A DNA stretch of 64,000 nt from Uranotaenia lowii (GCF_029784155.1 NC_073691.1:29417130-29481129), one strand, 5' to 3'; shown: positions 26,101-37,257, counted from the stretch's first letter. The notes: generated by a model not told the origin, from the sequence alone. Translations and numbers: made by a program.

Positions 26101-28526
26101 AGACACTTGGGCTAACCTGGCAGCCTAACACTGATCTCTTTGTCCTTGATTTCTCATCCATCGAATTCAAGACTTGCGGATGTACGAAGCGTGAAATTCT
26201 GTCAGACGTGGCAAAGCTGTACGACCCGATCGGACTCATCGGTCCTGTGATTCTGACAGCCAAGTTGATTGTTCAGGAGGCATGGAAAAGCGGATATGGC
26301 TGGGACGACGTTGTAGACGAAGGGTTGAAAAACAAGTGGCTAAAATTTCGCTCTCAAATCCAACAAGTAGACCAAATCAAAGTCCCAAGGTGTGTGCTCC
26401 CTAACAACCAATTGATGTCCATTGAACTACATGGCTTCTCCGACGCTTCGAAATCGGGCTACGGAGCCTGCGCGTACGTAAGATCGGTCGATTGCGAAGA
26501 TAAAGTGTCGGTTCAGCTCCTTTGCTCAAAATCGCGTATAGCTCCAATTCGTAAAACAGAGGAGGAACAGTTAACTATTCCAAGACTCGAGTTATGCGGC
26601 GCTCATGTTTTAGCTCAAATCATTGAAAATGTGAAACGATCTTTTGAAATTACCTTTGACCAAATAATTCTTTGGAGTGATTCCATGGTAGTATTAACTT
26701 GGATCCAAACACCATCTACTAAGCTCAAAACATATGTTTCTAACCGAGTAGATTACATCCAAAAAACGACCAGTCCAGCTTTGTGGCGGCACATTGGCAC
26801 GAAGGAGAACCCAGCCGATGCCCTGTCACGAGGACTCATGCCGAACGAGATTGTCGACTTCGATAAATGGTGGCACGGGCCGTGCTTCCTGCAGAACATC
26901 GAGGCTACATGGTTATCTGACGACAAGCCAAACATCGAAATCGAGGACATCCCAGAACTGAAGGCATTGGTGAGCGTGGTCAACGAGCGGTTCAGCATCT
27001 TCGAAAATATTGGCAGCTTCGAATCGATGCTACGCACGATGGTCCAGATGCTGCGATTCATCAGAAAAAAGCCGAAACAACCCTGCACATTTCGGACGAA
27101 TGTGTATCACGTGCTGGAACTCAACGATGCTTTGGTGAAATTGGTGAAGCTAGTTCAAGAAGAAGTTTTCTCTGACGTCATCGAAAAACTTCGCAACGGC
27201 AAGTCAATTCCCCGAGACAGTCATTTGCTAACTCTCGGACCATATCTCGACGACGACGGTGTGATGCGAGTTCGTGGACGACTTCAAAAGGCGCAGATTC
27301 CCGAGGACATGAAAAACCAAATGATCCTCCCGGCAGACCATCCGTTTACAGTAGCATTGATACGGTCGTATCACACCAAGTACCTCCACGCAGGACCTCG
27401 TCTTACCATCGAAGCTCTACGCCAAAAGTTCTGGATTGTACGAGGACAAAACATAGTGAAGAAAGTGATTCGCCAATGTACCAAGTGCTTCAGACGAAAC
27501 CCGAAAATTTTGAGTCAACCTGTTGGCGAGCTTCCTGTTTGTCGAGTCGAGCAAAATTATCCTTTCTACAACACCGGAGTAGACTTCGCAGGGCCTGTGA
27601 GTTTACAGCAACGAAACAGACGATCGACGGTCACGTACAAGGGCTACATCGCTGTGTTTATTTGCATGGCGACTCGGGCGATCCATTTGGAGCTGGTCGG
27701 GGACCTGACATCCGAGGCGTTTATTGGGGCTCTCCAAAGATTTGTCGGACGACGAGGTAATTGTGCTCATATATATTCAGATAACGGTCGGAATTTTTTA
27801 GGGGCGAAGCGAATCCTCGCAGAGCTGCGAAAGTTGTTTTGCGACGAACAGCACCAACAATCCCTGGTCAACTACTGCAGCGAAGAGGGCATCTCTTGGC
27901 ACTTCCAGCCACCTTATTCTCCTAATTTTGGTGGCAGCTGGGAGTCTGGTGTAAAATCTATGAAAACGCACCTACGAGCAGTGTTAGGCAACGCAGTGCT
28001 AACCTACGAAGAGATGTCGACGGTGCTAGCGCGGATCGAGGGGGCCCTCAACTCGCGCCCATTGTGTCCTCAATCAACCGATCCGGGTGACTTGACCGTT
28101 CTCACCCCGGGTCATTTCCTGATCTTCCGACCATTGAAGGACCTACCAGAGCCCGATTTCCAGAAGACGAAGACATCCCTGATGAAAAGGTGGCAACACG
28201 TGTCGAGACTGGTTCGACACTTCTGGCAGCGATGGCATATCAACTACTTGACCCAATTGCAGAACCGAACCAAACTTGATCAAGCGAAGAACATCGAACC
28301 TGGACAGGTAGTTGTGGTGCGCGACGAGAATCTTCCACCCCAAAGGTGGATCCTTGGCCGAATAGTCGAAACCTTCCCAGGACCGGACGGTATAGTACGA
28401 GTCGCTGACATCCGGACCCAAGACGGCATAATTCGACGATCGATTTCGAGATTGTGTATGTTGCCAATCCAGAACAATTTGGTGACACTACACACAACCA
28501 TCAAGACTGGGTCCCAGAACGTTTGA
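23196..28526 (+). CDS. BEL/Pao gag-pol polyprotein, 1776 aa, intact
   Basis: Single uninterrupted frame for all retrotransposition functions. Residues ~1-330 are the Gag region with DUF1759-like sequence (PLPLFDGNCENWLYFKDQF). Zinc knuckles follow at ~341 (CFLCSGSHFLSEC) and ~374 (CINCLSNKHFLADC), then CRRCSDRHH. An A17-type aspartic protease sits near D497 with an unusual DGA in place of DSG or DSA. Reverse transcriptase has YMDD at 905-908. RNase H starts near D1083 (GFSDASKSGYGA). The integrase zinc region is at ~1393-1430 (HTKYLH, CTKC), and the core has D1463 (GVDFAGP), D1529 (YSDNGRNF) and E1583 (GSWESG). A DUF5641-like C-terminus follows. There is no envelope gene. The ATG at 23196 lies ahead of the Gag homology. 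The stop is 37 bp before the 3' LTR. Confidence 0.97.
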   Translation: MSSSTKQQVTSLTRSLSSIETQLKKMLLVVENFDVATGEKIRLEDILESSIELYDNFRSDQLKLFGLVKEEEVPDIEMQGETIHDIVREVRIQVKKKLLHYKEDEKKPLIVPSSSETPNKSTIKLPEIPLPLFDGNCENWLYFKDQFTSLIKRNDHLNDFQRLYYLRSSLRDEARAIESKEESFQSLWKALMDRYQNEKLLVEKHISELFRIRSIDYESSLALRELLNGVLKHIRALAALGFSLDKTSDVFLVHLVTSRLDRETRKAFEMQQTDSTYPSWTALITFLQDRCRILESLECGKASAGERNPRPQVSQAQRLRHTSRGPVSNAAMSLEPKRNKCFLCSGSHFLSECFKFRGFSVPERIRKVKELRLCINCLSNKHFLADCPSSSCRRCSDRHHTLLHLEFSQPKPDMKYDSNSRGRDNQPKPPNPDGQNYRSAPTSSGQTNRSVQSTQNSSSNPSLTHATVTSKQVLLYTATVVIENSYGERFDCRALLDGASMANIITKDCAKKLSLKSRSTNMELSGVCHQHSKIRRIVRAFVMSRHCDYARFIEFLEADNVTANLPLQPFETSSWKLPDGVIPSDPSFNIPGRIDMLLGMELYWEIFSGRQEFMDGKFSFRETKFGWVVGGIIERQGEFTETDDCFCNVMTNEELHEKLKRFWEVEELQPSEAVSEEALAETHFCDTVERTADGTYITRLPFRKGATLGNSLNLAHQRFLAMEYRLLKNPTLYDDYKAFMAEYLSMGHMIKIGTIDTVVDGPDQYFLPHHPVLRPSSSTTKLRVVFNASSKTSNGQSLNDNLLVGPTIQQNSADIILRFRKHRVAMSADISKMYRMIKMHQDDQRFQKILWRSNPDSEISVYQLTTLTYGTACAPFSATRCLLQLCQDEKDRFPYAAARGTTDFYMDDALTGADSTDEARTLQTELIEMCCSGGMVLHKWCSNDIKILDAVPSENQEQKVIFSNDKSTKTLGLTWQPNTDLFVLDFSSIEFKTCGCTKREILSDVAKLYDPIGLIGPVILTAKLIVQEAWKSGYGWDDVVDEGLKNKWLKFRSQIQQVDQIKVPRCVLPNNQLMSIELHGFSDASKSGYGACAYVRSVDCEDKVSVQLLCSKSRIAPIRKTEEEQLTIPRLELCGAHVLAQIIENVKRSFEITFDQIILWSDSMVVLTWIQTPSTKLKTYVSNRVDYIQKTTSPALWRHIGTKENPADALSRGLMPNEIVDFDKWWHGPCFLQNIEATWLSDDKPNIEIEDIPELKALVSVVNERFSIFENIGSFESMLRTMVQMLRFIRKKPKQPCTFRTNVYHVLELNDALVKLVKLVQEEVFSDVIEKLRNGKSIPRDSHLLTLGPYLDDDGVMRVRGRLQKAQIPEDMKNQMILPADHPFTVALIRSYHTKYLHAGPRLTIEALRQKFWIVRGQNIVKKVIRQCTKCFRRNPKILSQPVGELPVCRVEQNYPFYNTGVDFAGPVSLQQRNRRSTVTYKGYIAVFICMATRAIHLELVGDLTSEAFIGALQRFVGRRGNCAHIYSDNGRNFLGAKRILAELRKLFCDEQHQQSLVNYCSEEGISWHFQPPYSPNFGGSWESGVKSMKTHLRAVLGNAVLTYEEMSTVLARIEGALNSRPLCPQSTDPGDLTVLTPGHFLIFRPLKDLPEPDFQKTKTSLMKRWQHVSRLVRHFWQRWHINYLTQLQNRTKLDQAKNIEPGQVVVVRDENLPPQRWILGRIVETFPGPDGIVRVADIRTQDGIIRRSISRLCMLPIQNNLVTLHTTIKTGSQNV

Positions 28527-28563
28527 TTTTTTGGAAGGTTGCCTCCTTCCACCCTGGGGAGTA

Positions 28564-28816
28564 TGTTGAGGCATTTACGGACGACCAAATTATAGCGAAC
28601 CGAAATCATCACTTGACAGCGGTACCGTGCGTATCGAACCAACAACACCAACACATACGCACCCGCGTATGGAATGACGACGAAGAAGGTAGATAAAGCC
28701 GGGTCCCGGCAACTGCGCAGTTAGTTCACTTTCGACAATCGAGAAATAAACGGCGGACGAATCCAAAAATTAAGTTTGCGCGTTTGATTTCTTTTCGGTC
28801 CAGAAATACCCGAACA
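28564..28816 (+). repeat. BEL 3' LTR
   Basis: 253 bp, no visible difference from the 5' LTR. Preceded by a G-rich tract (CCCTGGGGAGTA) likely to serve as polypurine tract, and followed by the GTCAC duplication. Confidence 0.97.
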
Positions 28817-29411
28817 GTCACTAATGAAAGCGATGTCTCAAGCTGAACGTTCGAACCAGTTGTTACAGAGTCATCAATTGACCCAGAGGTCGGACATTCC
28901 ACGGACTCGTAATCCTTAGGCTCTTCGGGAATGTCGGGATCAATATCAGACTTACTAAAAAGTGTCGTCGTTATAAACTCATCCCGGGTTTCGCTGTGAA
29001 GGCCTTGGTCCACCGTGTTAATGTTGCGTTTGGTTATTCCTGGATTTTTACCTACAATATGTTAATATGTATAGATTTAACAGAACCGCTGAAGATTTTT
29101 GTTACTCAGTGTTACCAATTTATTTACCTAGAATAATCAAACGCAGGCGATATAGCACCTGAAATGGAGTTGGCCTATCATCTAATCCGCCTCTTGTTCG
29201 TATTTGAGAGAAAAGGTTTTCCAAAAGGTCTTGATTGAGCTGAAATAAATCGCTTTTTATAATGGTGCATAGTTTGGGTGTGTGTGATCTATCTTGTGTA
29301 TTTTTTTCCGAGAAATCGCATAGGAAAATTTTAACATTTAATGATTACCTAATCTATTGAGACCTTTCGGACCACGGTTATACTCTTTACTCCTTTCTTC
29401 ATCATGCGTGC

Positions 29412-29656
<245 letters not shown>

Positions 29657-31668
29657 GCTATGCCCAATTTATTATTCCGACATTTTCACCCACGGTGAGT
29701 TTTTTGACATAGATTTTGTTAGTATAGGAGGGACAACATTGAATAATTCATGAATAACTATTTCATAGGATAGGTTGAGATAACTGGTATCAAGTTTGAA
29801 TAATGGCGTTAGCTCAAAGCTAGTTCGTGCATTTATGAGCTTTTCTAGTAGTCTTTTATTCAATGTCCTGAATTGCCATATTATCCCTCCACCTACAAGC
29901 CAGTTGCGAACTAGTTTCAAATTGTGGGGAGCATCACCGAAAACGTATATTTTTTCTTTGGTTATTGGATGCGCGAAGTTCGTTACGAAGTGCAACATTA
30001 TCAGCACCATTATCGGACGTTATCGCAACTACAACGTACCGAATCTTGTATAGTTCCTTAATAATACTAAGCAATATTTCTGACGTCATTTTTGTGTCGA
30101 AGCCAACGTAGACGACTTGCGTCCATTTCGAAAAAAGCCCTCGAGCCATCACAAATTGGCCATGAATATGCGGACCAACTATTTCATCTGCCCCTTGATC
30201 GTACTCCATTATTTTTTTTACACTCATTTCATCAAATGAAAGAACACAGGTGAAGTCCCTTGGCTGAAATTCATGGCCTACTATATCCATGGCACGTAGC
30301 ACGTCCCTCAATTGGCCATTCTTCAAATCAAGGCACCGAGCAAAACTTTGTAGTGTGGAAATTGATGGCAGAGGAAAATGCAATTCATTTTTTATGAATT
30401 GGTAGCATCTTCTACTCATGAATCGAATAGCGAACGCTTGTGAAATCTCATCAGAAGTCCAGTGAGGCTGCTGTTTTCTTCCTAAGAGAACGTCTAGTTG
30501 GTTTGCGGACAAGAAATCTTTCAAAGCAAGCCTTACGTTATGAATGAATTGTGAGCTGTCCATGTGTTCGGCTTTACAAGTCCTTATTTGCTTTTCAAGA
30601 TCGTTTAATTTTCTTTTCGAAAGTTTTCTTTCATCTGCTAATTGTCTAGCCAAATTTGAGTTAGCCTTTTTCAAATCTGCTATTTGTTGTTGCGATTGTT
30701 GATCTTGAACTTTGGACAGTGCAAGGTCTCTTTTGAGAGTCTTTTCAGCGTTTTGTTTTTGCTCCAACTGCCACTTTAAGATCCGTATTTCTTCAGTAAG
30801 CTTCAAAATATTCGGGTCTTGCTGACTTTGTATCGATTGATTTGCCAACAATTCGGAGTCTCAGTTGATTGTCTGCTGTACTGGCTCAGTCTGTCGCTCA
30901 CATCCTCCTATTTCTTTAGCCCCGAGCGACGTGTCTTTGAAACCGGTTCCGGATGATCCTGAATTTGAGAAAATATTATTCATAGACTAGCCATCTGTAC
31001 ACTACACTCTACTATAATTCAAGCATCAAATAAATTGTATCAGTATATTTGTGGTAAAGTTCACAGAGTCAACTAAATACCTAATTTTGTCTAACACCAT
31101 CCTTTTAGAAAAAAAAGGATCTTAACGTCTAGTAAATATATCGGAAAAGAAAAATAAAACAAACCTTCACCCACGTCAACATTTGGAGCTTCAGTTGGAT
31201 GGCGAATCACTGGAAGTGCTGAAAAAAATGTGAGAAAATCTAAGTCATTTCATCAACAAAACACAATTATAAAATATGTACCATCGATTTTTAACACTCT
31301 TCGCTTTTTGGCACCAATCTTTTCATGCCGCACTCGATAAAGCTCATCGTAGCTGTTTTCGGTAAAGTGGTTCGAACAAATGCCTTGGTTCTGTTGCGGA
31401 ACCCAGTCTTCTCTCCATCCACAAAATTCGACCCACTGCCTCCACCGATTTGTTTCTCGTGGAAAACTGTGGAAAGTTATATCGGGATTGGTTCGTAATT
31501 TATTTCCACATCCCGATACAGCACAAAAATAAGGCATCTAAAAAAGGTTTTTTTTTAACAAGCAAATTATATAAAATCAAATTCACGATATTACATACCT
31601 TGTTTAGCAAAAAGCAAGGGTAAGCAAGCCACTTCTGCTAGATCGAAGTGCTCCGTGAATTAAATCTG

Positions 31669-33024
31669 AAAAACAAGACAACAAAATTCTCGAATAACAA
31701 ATTTTTGTTTTTGTCATTCTGGCAAACACTTTTACTCTAATTCTCCTTGACTTGAAATGGAAGGAAAACCATTTAGAATTCGCTAAAACTGGAAAAACTC
31801 CGATTTGGGGGTTTTCATGCATTCTGAGTTTTTTTTCAGGCTTGTTTGGCTGACAACTGGGTCGACTGAATAACAATAATTCATTATTTTATGGAGTTTC
31901 TTATAGTAGTTTCGAAGGGACTTTAATTAGAACTACAATATTGTACGCTGTAGGCACGGGTTGTTGTTCGGAAAATCTCAGAATAGGGAAACAAGTCTTT
32001 GTAGTGATGGGGTTTATTCAAAGCTAAAATTAAATTACAAAAAGGCTAAAAAATATCGAAAAACAAACATGGCTTGAATTTAAAGTTTCTTCCTGTGCAC
32101 GAGATTACTTCCTTAATGGCTAACAACTTATTCCTATCAGGTCATAGTAAATTCACTTTGTCATTAAAATTAACAATGGAACAATATCAACAACTAACTT
32201 ACGGCACGTAGGACTAGGCTAAACAATTTCCTCTCAGAATTGATAGTCTTCAGGATTCTAAACCTAAACAGATAAACATTGAATATTTTGCTTTGCTACC
32301 AACATTCGATCACTTACGGTTATACAATTCACCTGCAAATTCCTCTCGATTAAACGGCACTTGCAATCAACCTAAAGACAAGTTTGTTATTAGCACATAC
32401 TTTCTTTCTCTATTTGCACTACTTACAGATCATTAGTCGAGATCTTTTTAAACTTTCCACTTAATTGCAATGCCCGAAATCGCTAAACAAATCACAGCAA
32501 TAATTTAGACCACCACTAACAACTATTCAATCCAGAATAAACCAAAACAAAATGGTGTAAACATTTATCATATAATTCCTTCTCACCTCATACTTGTAAA
32601 CAATAATATTTATCTGCTCATCATCACTTTCATCATTGTAACCATCATCATGACCGTCATCGCACAGTGGTCGAAATTGCGTACAACAGGGGTGAACGTA
32701 TTTTTTTTCTTAAATTACAATTTGGTTTCCGATCTGTAGAGGTTTGAGACACTCATTTTTGCTCCGGTTCGGTATGCATTCTGCTATCGGATCTCAACGA
32801 TCCGGTGTGGACAAAGGATAAGTTTTAATGGCTTGTTCCAGAAAGAGTTTATTCTTACAACGGACAAAAAACGTATAGGCATCCGGTATCACTTGTTCGG
32901 TCAGTATCTGAATGTCCAAGTTTTCTTGAGTGATTTTCAAAAAGTCAGGAATTATCTCGCTTATCTGTTACTGATTTGGTAAAAACTATATAGGTACATG
33001 GGTACTAAATTTTTTGAAGATTTA
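31669..33024. other. AT-rich stretch upstream of the P-type gene
   Basis: Apart from the exon-like segment at 32794-32964 I see no gene. The right-hand end of the P-type element should lie here if it is a transposon, but no matching inverted repeat was found by eye. Confidence 0.5.
32794..32964 (-). other. Exon-like open segment, unidentified protein end
   Basis: On the minus strand a candidate acceptor (AGTAACAG) is followed by 56 codons of protein-like composition and a TGA. The translation begins ISEIIPDFLKITQENLDI and ends AIKTYPLSTPDR. It is neither low-complexity nor similar to the surrounding elements. I do not recognise it. It could be the last exon of a host gene or a gene fragment. 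The next recognisable minus-strand sequence upstream is the TRAPPC9 pseudogene, but this does not resemble TRAPPC9. Confidence 0.35.
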
Positions 33025-33717
33025 GGGGGAAGTTGTCTACTACCGGACACTTAAGGTTTTTAAGCAATAACTTCAAAAATAGATTTTTGTAAATATTGGT
33101 TCCTCAATGGTTCATCAATGGCACAAAAACGTAGCAAAATGACTGAAATCACTTGCACAGGTCTTGTGAGTACGTGTTTTCCAATACTGAACGTTTTATG
33201 AAGCCAGCCATAAAAGTTTTTTTGACAAACCAGAATGAAACATACAATGACCAAAACAGTTTCGTTATTGAATCCTTATCTTCTGCTAACCATTTGAGGG
33301 TGCAATTTTTTTTTAATTATTTTTTGAGGGTGCTATAGAGATGAATAAATGTAAGAATCAAGCAGAAATAATATATAATTTTGAATATTTTCTTGTCAGG
33401 TCATAGACAATTTTTTTTTTGAATTTTCCTAATATTTCGTTTGAACTTCCTTTTTGTTTGTTATATCTTCTGTAGTCGAAAAAACTGACCACAATACAAA
33501 TTCAAAGTTCAGGCGATCCTCTCCGTACTACTAGGCAAAAGCTTCAGATGCCTCTCATTGGTTTTCCTTTTTAGATGGAATTACCATATTTCTAACACCA
33601 TATCAGGCTACTATTTACTTTATTTTCATGATGTTAAAACATTATTAGGATATTGTTTTTTCGAAAAATCTATGTTGTCCGGTCATAGGCGGTGTCCGAC
33701 CATAGACGAGTTCCCCC
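33025..33717. mobile_element. ~693-bp TA-flanked MITE
   Basis: The left end GGGGGAAGTTGTCTACTACC matches the reverse complement of the right end, GGGGGAACTCGTCTATGGTC, and both continue into CGGAC. TA dinucleotides flank both ends, as for Tc1/mariner-type elements. No coding capacity. Confidence 0.8.
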
Positions 33718-33829
33718 TACACCTATAAAAATAATATTTGGCGGCATTTCTATTCTTGGTAAATCTCTAGCCTTCGCCCGCCTGATATCGAAATTCATTG
33801 AGGACTAATTACTAATTCATTTCGGTGTA

Positions 33830-35608
33830 ACATGTGTTTCAAGCGACAGTTCGATTTGACTCCTAACGTGTGGGTGCTGTAGCCTTGAATATCAAGCTCT
33901 CCCGATTCGATAGGTGTTCCGTGCAGGGCCACTGTTTTCTAGACATTTGGCTGCAGCATCACCGTTTGTGGGAATGCCTCGAAAACTACCCCTGTTGTTA
34001 GTAACCGGATGTCAGTTACCTGAAGCTCGAAGGGCAGCGGGTTGGTCAGTTTCAAGTTCACCTCGCACACATCGTGCTGAATCCAGTTGAACGATAGTTT
34101 ACTATCGTCCTTCGGCTGGCGGCGATCCATAGAACTGAAGTGGATTGGCGTGAAAAGGAACGGTCCACTATCGGCTTTGGCATCAACAATCTAGACAAAG
34201 AACATTTAGGAATAGTAGAGAAAATTATTATTAGATGCCATATCAATTATTGTTCTCATCAGACTGATGCATTGCGTAGGGATATGGAAAATACTAACCT
34301 TGAGCGGTTTCATGTACGACGGCAAATCTTTTACCAACAGTTGACTACACAAGGGTAGATCTGTCAGATTCGCGGGCGGTATGATGGTTCCATTTTCCAA
34401 TACCAACGGAACCGGTGCACCCTCGCACTGCGAGCTGAGATTTTGGAGCTGTAGTGCCATTTCTTTTTGATCGTGTGCGTTCAAATGTTGCCACATCGTT
34501 TGCAGCAGGAATGTCATGTGCCGTGTAGCTAACGCCGATTGTCTCAGCCGCCTGGCCGTTCCCACCAGCTGTTGGAGAAGATCGATCTGTAAAACCGGCC
34601 AGCCGATGTTGCTCTCGAGTACCTGTTGTGGTTCAAGAACGAGCTTAAACTTTCCAGCATGAGTCGATAACTTTGGCCCCAGTCAGGGTTGGTGTTACTA
34701 ACGGCAACGTGTCGCCAGGCAGCAAGTCGTTGGCAGAATGCGGCTTTTCTGTTGTAGCCTATTTTCTGGTACAGATCTGTGAGTACTTCAAACCGCCGAA
34801 CCCGCTGTTGTTCGGTCATGTTGAGGTTAATGTAAAGTACGTTTTGAAGGAACATTGCTACGTCCAAGTTTTTTCCCTGTTCAATACAGTTTCTGGCTGC
34901 TTTCAGAACAGCTTCTGTTTCGATAATACCTGCGTTACGATACTTGCTGTAATTAATAATCGCTTCTCGATAACGGGCTGGAATTTCCTCCGGTTGGAGA
35001 ATGTTCGGAGGGAACTTCTGGGTAGTAGTTGATTTGTTAACCAGCGTTCCAGAATCGGTGAGCGAAGAACTTCCACTGACCGTGCTGCCACCTGATCCAG
35101 ATGAAAATGTTGAGCTGATAGAAGAAGCTGACGAGTTAGAAGAAGCGGAGGTTTTGTCCGGAAGTGTATTTGACCTTCAGTGATTCGTGTACTCGGCATA
35201 ATTCATTCAGCTCGGTTTGGTTGTCGAATTTGCCAACTGTTATCAAACCCAGCAGTCTCCGATGCGGCTGGAAATCACCCCAATCATTATTTTCCACTGG
35301 ATGGTCTCTAATATATCGGACCCAAATATCTCGAGTTATTCCTGAAGAATCTGAAATTACAATGAATGATGTCAATTTTAATCAAGCAAAATTAACAACA
35401 GGGCAATTTCTTTACCAGGAATTTTGACGTTGTTCAGTCGCTGAATTCGTTCGAAAACACGCTGCAGAGATCGCGGCTTCAGTGGACCGATTCCGCGCAC
35501 AAGGATTAGCAGACAACCGTGATGATAGTGATGCTGCTCGTAGTCTGGATGCGCCATTATCGGGTCACCTGGTCCTTGCGATAACATGTAACTTACAGAC
35601 GATCTCAT
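33830..35608 (-). pseudogene. TRAPPC9-like pseudogene (5' half)
   Basis: TRAPPC9 (brunelleschi in flies) is a TRAPPII subunit acting in Golgi and endosomal trafficking. Exon 1 (from ATG at 35557 or 35608 to 35416) and exon 2 (from 35350) give the conserved N-terminus, including HPVENNDWGDFQPHRRLLGL. After KVKYT about 130 residues of the family are missing and the frame shifts into a Ser-rich linker. The match then resumes with a YSKYRNAG-like stretch and DVAMFLQNVLYINL. A one-base loss near 34645 shifts frame again before GTARRLRQSALATRHMTFLL. An intron (34298-34191) precedes FNWIQHDVCEVNLKLTNPLP. A TAG at 33941-33939 interrupts the frame, yet homology continues to about 33840. The C-terminal half is absent. 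Retained GT-AG introns show a segmental duplicate, not a retrocopy. Confidence 0.85.
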
Positions 35609-36540
35609 TTAGTGGCCAATCTTCTTCATTCGGTCCAGTTCGTTTTTGCTCCCTGCTTCGATAACCTTTTATACTTCAAACGGAGAACTTTCTCCCCCAA
35701 TCCCGGGAAAGGAATTCCAATCGATTGTGCTTATATTCTAATCAGCGCAAATGAATTTGTATTGTCCATTTTCTTGCCAGCAGATCTACACTGATTTAAC
35801 ACATCATCTTTTGTCGTCGACTCTTTTTTATGATTATTTTTCGCGATACGCCTCCCTTTTCTTCGTGCGTGCCACACACAGCTTTCTTATCTTTTTCAGC
35901 ACCGGTAGAAACCAACCTAAAGGGGAATAAAATAGATAAATAAGTACAAAACATAAAAACAATTTTTAAATACTTTCCCTGAACCGAAATTATTCAGTCA
36001 CTCGATAATATAAAATTACCGTGATACCTGTGCGCTTGATGCACTTTGATCCGTTCTTGTTTTGTAAACAATGTAACAGCATGGCTGATTGGGCTATTTG
36101 ACATTTTACACCACACTAATCTAATAGCCCTGACATTCAATATTCTGGGGCAGCGCTTCTACTTGGAACGAAAAATCCTATCGATGGACCCAAAGTTGAA
36201 GCTTCTTAAGAATTTGAATGTGCCGAATCGAATGCCCGAAAGCTTCTTGTTTAATTTAGACCGGAAGTTGTAAATAAGTGCACATACCAATCGTACGACG
36301 ACACTCTTCAGAGATAGAAAATCCAACCTCCGGTGAACGTACTAAAAGAAAATGCTGAACCACTCTAATTTTTTCACGATTTGAAATTTCAGAGGAATCA
36401 AAATAACGTTGAATAGTTTTATTCTTAAGTTTAAATCCAATAATTCCAATTATCCAATTCCAATAATAATCACAATATTTCTGTTTTCAGCTGGATTAAC
36501 AAACAGAATGATTGATTTTTCATTATATGATACTAAAAAT
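35609..36540. other. Upstream flank of the TRAPPC9 pseudogene
   Basis: A possible 5' untranslated exon: on the minus strand ATTCCCCTTTAG precedes GTTGGTTTCTACCGG near 35915. The small plus-strand frame 36046-36273 has no known domain and is not called a gene. Confidence 0.35.
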
Positions 36541-36708
36541 GTCTCGGTGGTCGAGTGTTTAGCGTGGTCAGACGGTATTCACTGGTCCATGATGGCATGG
36601 GTTCGATTTTCATCTTGGTACTGGGTGTTAAATGTATAAAACATTAAGTTGTCCACGACATGTATTCATTCTGTAAAGCCTAAATCGGCTAGGACGGCGT
36701 ATGTCTTT
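36541..36708 (+). mobile_element. tRNA-derived SINE, copy 1 (diverged)
   Basis: It starts GTCTCGGTGGTCGAGTG. A diverged A box (TGGTCGAGTG) and B box (GGGTTCGATTTTC) of a polymerase III promoter are visible, then a tRNA-unrelated tail with AAAGCCTAAATCGGCTA and GTATGTCTTT. It aligns over its whole length with the copy at 39301. Confidence 0.8.
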
Positions 36709-37193
36709 AAAAAAATCAAATTTTTTAACAACTCGAAACCTTTTTCATCAAAAAATTGAGCAGAACTATTGATAAAAATATGTGAGTGAAATTAAATGAG
36801 GACCCAAATGTTTGCCTTGTTTCCTCATCGTGTAGAATTGGAAAATAAGAAATCAAAACAGGAAGTGCGTAGTGTCAAAAATAGTGAGGTCAGCCAGTGC
36901 GAGAATCGACCCATCACAGAAATAAATGATGACTATTACGTGTCATTGAAAATGGTTACCTTTAAAATAAAACTGCCTGTAATCGAAAAAGCATGTAAAT
37001 TTAAGTTGATTTGTTTAAAATTAAATTGTCACGACTGCTATTCGACAGCAGTTCTATGACATTTCAGTGAATTGACATCAAGAATGTTCGAAAGTATAGC
37101 AAGAGGAAGAATAATAATCATGAAAAGTCAGGGAATGACAAGTAAAAATGTAGCGCCATTTCTAAAAAGTATAATCGAGCTTCAAATCCATAT

Positions 37194-37257
37194 CTGTATT
37201 TCATTGGATGCCAATTTGTATTTCATTGGATGCCAATTTGTATTTCATGAAATGCCA
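37194..37257. repeat. 22-bp tandem repeat, three units
   Basis: TGTATTTCATTGGATGCCAA recurs twice exactly and a third time diverged. Short local duplication in AT-rich sequence. Confidence 0.85.

Larger units (their letters stand above)
22039..28816 (+). mobile_element. Complete BEL/Pao LTR retrotransposon
   Basis: The 6778-bp element is bounded by two 253-bp LTRs that start TGTTGAGG and end CCGAACA and look identical by eye. A 5-bp duplication GTCAC flanks it (22034-22038 and 28817-28821), as expected for this family. A likely primer-binding site starts with TGG at 22297. A G-rich tract precedes the 3' LTR. One long gag-pol frame is intact. Identical LTRs, a clean duplication and an open frame point to recent insertion and possible activity. 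Confidence 0.97.

Noticed and set aside
27476..27760. Second-frame 94-codon ORF inside BEL pol
   Set aside because: Shadow of the integrase frame with no independent evidence.
28726..29013. Separate small minus-strand gene next to the BEL LTR
   Set aside because: It is the P-transposase exon that continues in frame across the BEL insertion at 22038.
36046..36273. 75-codon plus-strand frame upstream of the TRAPPC9 pseudogene
   Set aside because: No recognisable domain, no promoter or splice evidence.
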